A stretch of 64,000 nt of DNA, from the NCBI RefSeq assembly GCF_003287875.1, contig NZ_QMKK01000021.1:110336-174335 (forward strand), written 5' to 3'. The notes under the pieces were generated by a model, which was not told the DNA's origin, made no database searches, and saw nothing but the letters and a program-made list of their open reading frames with translations. Position numbers and translations under genes: made by a program. The DNA comes from Martinezella tropici. Its GTDB lineage: Bacteria > Pseudomonadota > Alphaproteobacteria > Rhizobiales > Rhizobiaceae. This document shows positions 61,802 to 64,000 of the stretch, piece after piece (position 1 is the first letter of the stretch; each line of letters begins with the position of its first letter).

Positions 61802-62446
61802 ATGGGCATGCTCCAGGCCGGTATCATTCCGGTGACCCCCTTCGAACAGAATTGCACCATCCTGTTCGATCCGGAGACCAAAGAGGGTGTCGTGGTCGAT
61901 CCGGGCGGCGATGTCGATATCATCCTGCAGACCGTGCGCGAGAACGGCATCACCTTGAAGGCGATCTGGCTGACTCACGGCCATATCGATCATGCCGGCG
62001 GCGCCGACGAGCTGCGCGAGGCGCTTGGGATCGAAGTGATCGGTCCGCATGAGGACGATCGTTTCCTGCTGGAGGACATCGAAGCCAAGGGCAAGATGTT
62101 CAACATTGCCGGCGTGCGCAATGTCGTGCCGGACTGCTTCCTGAAGGAGGGCGACACGCTCTCTTTCGGCGAGCATGAGTTCGAGGTGTTCCATTGCCCC
62201 GGCCATGCACCTGGCCATGTCATCTATTTCAACAGGAAGCAGGGCTTTGCCCATCTCGGTGACGTGCTGTTCAACGGCTCGATCGGGAGAACTGATTTGC
62301 CTGGCGGCAATCACCAGCAGCTGCTGGAATCGATCCGAGACAAGGTCTTCCCGCTTGGTGACGAGGTCGGCTTCATCTGCGGTCATGGCCCGGGCAGCCG
62401 GATCGGCGACGAGCGCCGCACCAATCCTTTCCTGCGAGGATTGTAA
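61802..62446 (+). CDS. MBL-fold metallohydrolase (glyoxalase II-like)
   Basis: 214 residues from ATG 61802. The metal-binding THGHIDHAGG (HxHxDH, about 57-66), the CPGHAPGHV His (about 138), the GDVLFNGSIGRTDLPGG Asp (about 156-172) and the CGHGPGSRIGDE His complete two metal sites. The shape is that of YcbL/glyoxalase II-like hydrolases of thioesters; the substrate is not certain. The stop is followed four bases later by a terminator hairpin that the IS has entered. Confidence 0.9.
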   Translation: MGMLQAGIIPVTPFEQNCTILFDPETKEGVVVDPGGDVDIILQTVRENGITLKAIWLTHGHIDHAGGADELREALGIEVIGPHEDDRFLLEDIEAKGKMFNIAGVRNVVPDCFLKEGDTLSFGEHEFEVFHCPGHAPGHVIYFNRKQGFAHLGDVLFNGSIGRTDLPGGNHQQLLESIRDKVFPLGDEVGFICGHGPGSRIGDERRTNPFLRGL

Positions 62447-62471
62447 AAAAGCGCCGCTCGGAAGCGGCGCT
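62445..62471. terminator. Disrupted terminator of the MBL gene
   Basis: A run of A (62445-62450) precedes AGCGCCGCT (62450-62458), CGGA, and AGCGGCGCT (62463-62471): a perfect 9-bp stem with a 4-base loop. The expected T-tract is absent because the IS begins at 62472. Without its tail the plus-strand terminator should be weak; the minus-strand version, with the A-run as its T-tract, would remain. Confidence 0.65.
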
Positions 62472-64000
62472 CAGACTGCTGACAAACCTCTGGCGTCAGC
62501 CGGAGGTTTTTGATTCAATGGGACATGCTGAAGAAACCTGCTCCCGAACAGACGGCTCTCGAGATGGTGACGCTCGACAGTCTTGTGCCGAAGGATCACC
62601 TTCTGCGCCGAATAGACGCGGTGATCGACTTCTCGTTCATCCACGATCGCGTTGCCGGCTTGTACTGCGCCGACAATGGCCGCCCGCCGCTTGATCCGAC
62701 GCTGATGTTCAAGGCGCTGTTCATCGGCTACCTCTACGGCATTCGCTCCGAGCGGCAGCTGGTGCGCGAGATCGAGGTCAATGTCGCCTATCGCTGGTTT
62801 CTCAGGATGAAGCTGACGGATGGCGTGTTCGATGCGTCGACCCTGTCGCAGAACCGCCGCCGACGCTTCAACGATACGTCGGTGGCCCAGGATATCTTCG
62901 ACCACATCGTTGAACAGGCGGTTTCCCACGGGCTGGTGGACGGCACGGTACTCTATACGGACAGTACCCATCTGAAGGCCAATGCCAACAAGGGCAAATA
63001 CGATCTGGCCATGATCGAGAAATCGCGTGCCGACTACTGGGCCGACCTCGACCGGGCGATCGACGCGGAGCGCAAGCTGCATGGCCAGAAGCCGCTGAAG
63101 GACGGGGAGCGCCAGGCCGAGATCAAGGAGACCAAGGTGTCGCGCACCGATCCCCAGAGCGGCTACATGGTGCGTGACGGCAAGCCGAAGGGCTTCTTCT
63201 ATCTCGATCATCGCACGGTGGACGGCCGACATGCGATCATCACCGATACCCATGTGACGCCGGCCAACGTGCATGACAGCATCGTCTATCTCGGCAGGCT
63301 CGACCGGCAGTGCCAACGCTTCGGCTTCGATGTGAAGGCTGTCGGGCTGGATGCCGGCTATGCCACCTCAGGCATCGCCCAAGGCCTGGAGGACCGCGCC
63401 ATCCTCGGTGTCACCGGCTATCGCAATCCGACCCCGCCCAAAGCCGGCATGATGCGCAAGAACAGCTTCGTCTACGATCAGCGAGCCGATGGCTATCGCT
63501 GTCCGCAAGGCCAGCTTCTCACCTACGCCACCACCGACCGCAACGGCTACAAGCATTACACATCCGATCCTGCCATCTGCGGCACCTGCCCGCTTCTGGC
63601 GTCGTGCACGTCCAACGGCAAGGCCATCCGCACCATCACCCGGCACGTTTGGGCCGATGCCCGCGAGCGCACCGACGGTCACCGTCTCACATCCTGGGGC
63701 AAGGCGATCTACAAAAGACGCAAGGAGACGGTCGAGCGTTCCTTTGCCGATGCCAAGCAGCTGCACGGCCATCGCTACGCCCGCTTCCGAAGTCTCATCA
63801 AAGTCCGATGCCAGTGCCTGATGGCCGCCGCAGCCCAGAACATCAAGAAGATCGCGATGGCGCTCACAAAGACACCCAAACCGAGCCTCGCATGAATCAC
63901 AGGAGCAGGACCGATCTCCCTTCAATGCCGCAACCCAGGAAACAAACACACCAGAAATACAAAACCCCGCCAAAATTTGACGGGGTTTGTCAGCAGTCTG
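62472..64000 (+). mobile_element. Complete IS1182-like insertion sequence
   Basis: 1,529 bp bounded by inverted repeats CAGACTGCTGACAAACC: left 62472-62488, right (reverse complement) 63984-64000. The right end is the last base of the window, so the right flank and any target duplication cannot be seen. One transposase gene occupies most of it. Hairpins lie just inside both ends (about 62484-62511 with TTTTT, and AAACCCCGTC-type near 63961-63987), which would shield the transposase from outside transcription. It has inserted exactly at the base of the preceding terminator stem. Confidence 0.85.
62525..63895 (+). CDS. IS1182-family transposase
   Basis: 456 residues from ATG 62525 (a TTG at 62510 would add five residues). 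The DDE triad is visible: Asp in LYTDSTHLKAN (about 148), Asp in GLDAGYATSG (about 281) and Glu in ETVERSFADAK (about 405). An N-terminal DUF772-like helical domain (PLDPTLMFKALFIGYLYGIR, about 58-77) and a Cys-rich finger, CPQGQ and CGTCPLLASC (about 330-365), are typical for the family. It is intact, with no frameshift, so the element may be active. It lies between hairpins at both IS ends. Confidence 0.93.
   Translation: MLKKPAPEQTALEMVTLDSLVPKDHLLRRIDAVIDFSFIHDRVAGLYCADNGRPPLDPTLMFKALFIGYLYGIRSERQLVREIEVNVAYRWFLRMKLTDGVFDASTLSQNRRRRFNDTSVAQDIFDHIVEQAVSHGLVDGTVLYTDSTHLKANANKGKYDLAMIEKSRADYWADLDRAIDAERKLHGQKPLKDGERQAEIKETKVSRTDPQSGYMVRDGKPKGFFYLDHRTVDGRHAIITDTHVTPANVHDSIVYLGRLDRQCQRFGFDVKAVGLDAGYATSGIAQGLEDRAILGVTGYRNPTPPKAGMMRKNSFVYDQRADGYRCPQGQLLTYATTDRNGYKHYTSDPAICGTCPLLASCTSNGKAIRTITRHVWADARERTDGHRLTSWGKAIYKRRKETVERSFADAKQLHGHRYARFRSLIKVRCQCLMAAAAQNIKKIAMALTKTPKPSLA

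Noticed and set aside
1..64000. CRISPR arrays, tRNA/rRNA genes, prophage and known defence systems
   Set aside because: Looked for repeated spacers, TTCGAATC-type tRNA arms, and phage or restriction genes; none was found apart from the single toxin-antitoxin pair and the IS.

Overview
The window looks like a chromosomal segment of a Rhizobium-type alphaproteobacterium. The evidence is GC-rich coding on both strands and rhizobial gene content and order: petABC next to apt; rplY, pth and ychF in one region; the lgt-MidA-pgeF-prs block divergent from ubiK-ybjN-proC. There are also rhizobial palindromic intergenic repeats, a ClpS2-type adaptor, and proteins such as LeuA, PetA and L25 that read like Rhizobium orthologues. 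No rRNA, tRNA, CRISPR array or prophage was seen. The only complete mobile element is an IS1182-like insertion sequence whose right end coincides with base 64000.

Layout. 0-7 kb: a BenE-type transporter, then leuA behind a probable leaderless leucine leader peptide, an ABC exporter, and an ECF sigma/anti-sigma pair. 7-11.9 kb: TPR protein, metallophosphoesterase, Nudix, glutathionyl-hydroquinone reductase and two GNAT acetyltransferases. 11.5-18.8 kb (minus): a MoxR ATPase-DUF58-BatA/DUF4159-VWA-like membrane protein operon. 18.9-25.4 kb: DUF1285, CoA Nudix and CCA-adding enzyme in an overlapping operon, small rhizobial proteins, hemF, an alpha/beta hydrolase and trmL. 25.4-31.3 kb: two ABC exporters separated by a ParE/RHH toxin-antitoxin pair facing the other way, then a membrane-anchored EEP phosphatase. 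The first of these exporters is preceded by a 17-codon ORF with a perfect Shine-Dalgarno. 31.7-35.2 kb: petABC (cytochrome bc1) and apt. 35.2-43.3 kb: a MaoC pair, ychF, clpS, GNAT and pth; then a periplasmic solute-binding protein and a PAS-GGDEF-EAL protein sitting between pth and rplY.

43.5-47.8 kb: two tandem secreted paralogues and an MFS transporter. 47.8-54 kb (minus): lgt, MidA-like methyltransferase, pgeF, an M24-fold protein lacking the metal ligands, a lipoprotein and prs. 54.1-56.5 kb: ubiK, YbjN, proC, csaA. A 180-bp inverted-repeat element follows. 56.7-60 kb: DUF1349, a histidine kinase/response regulator pair and a MarR regulator with a candidate operator. 60.4-64 kb: a small membrane protein, an SH3/DUF1236 protein, an MBL hydrolase, and the IS inserted exactly at the foot of that gene's terminator hairpin.

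Most of the window is ordinary chromosome. The observations most worth following are the leaderless leuA leader with competing pairings, the leader ORF ahead of the ABC exporter, the binding-protein/c-di-GMP enzyme pair, the MoxR operon with one intact and one degenerate MIDAS-like motif, the metal-less M24 protein, and the orphan terminator near 10.7 kb.
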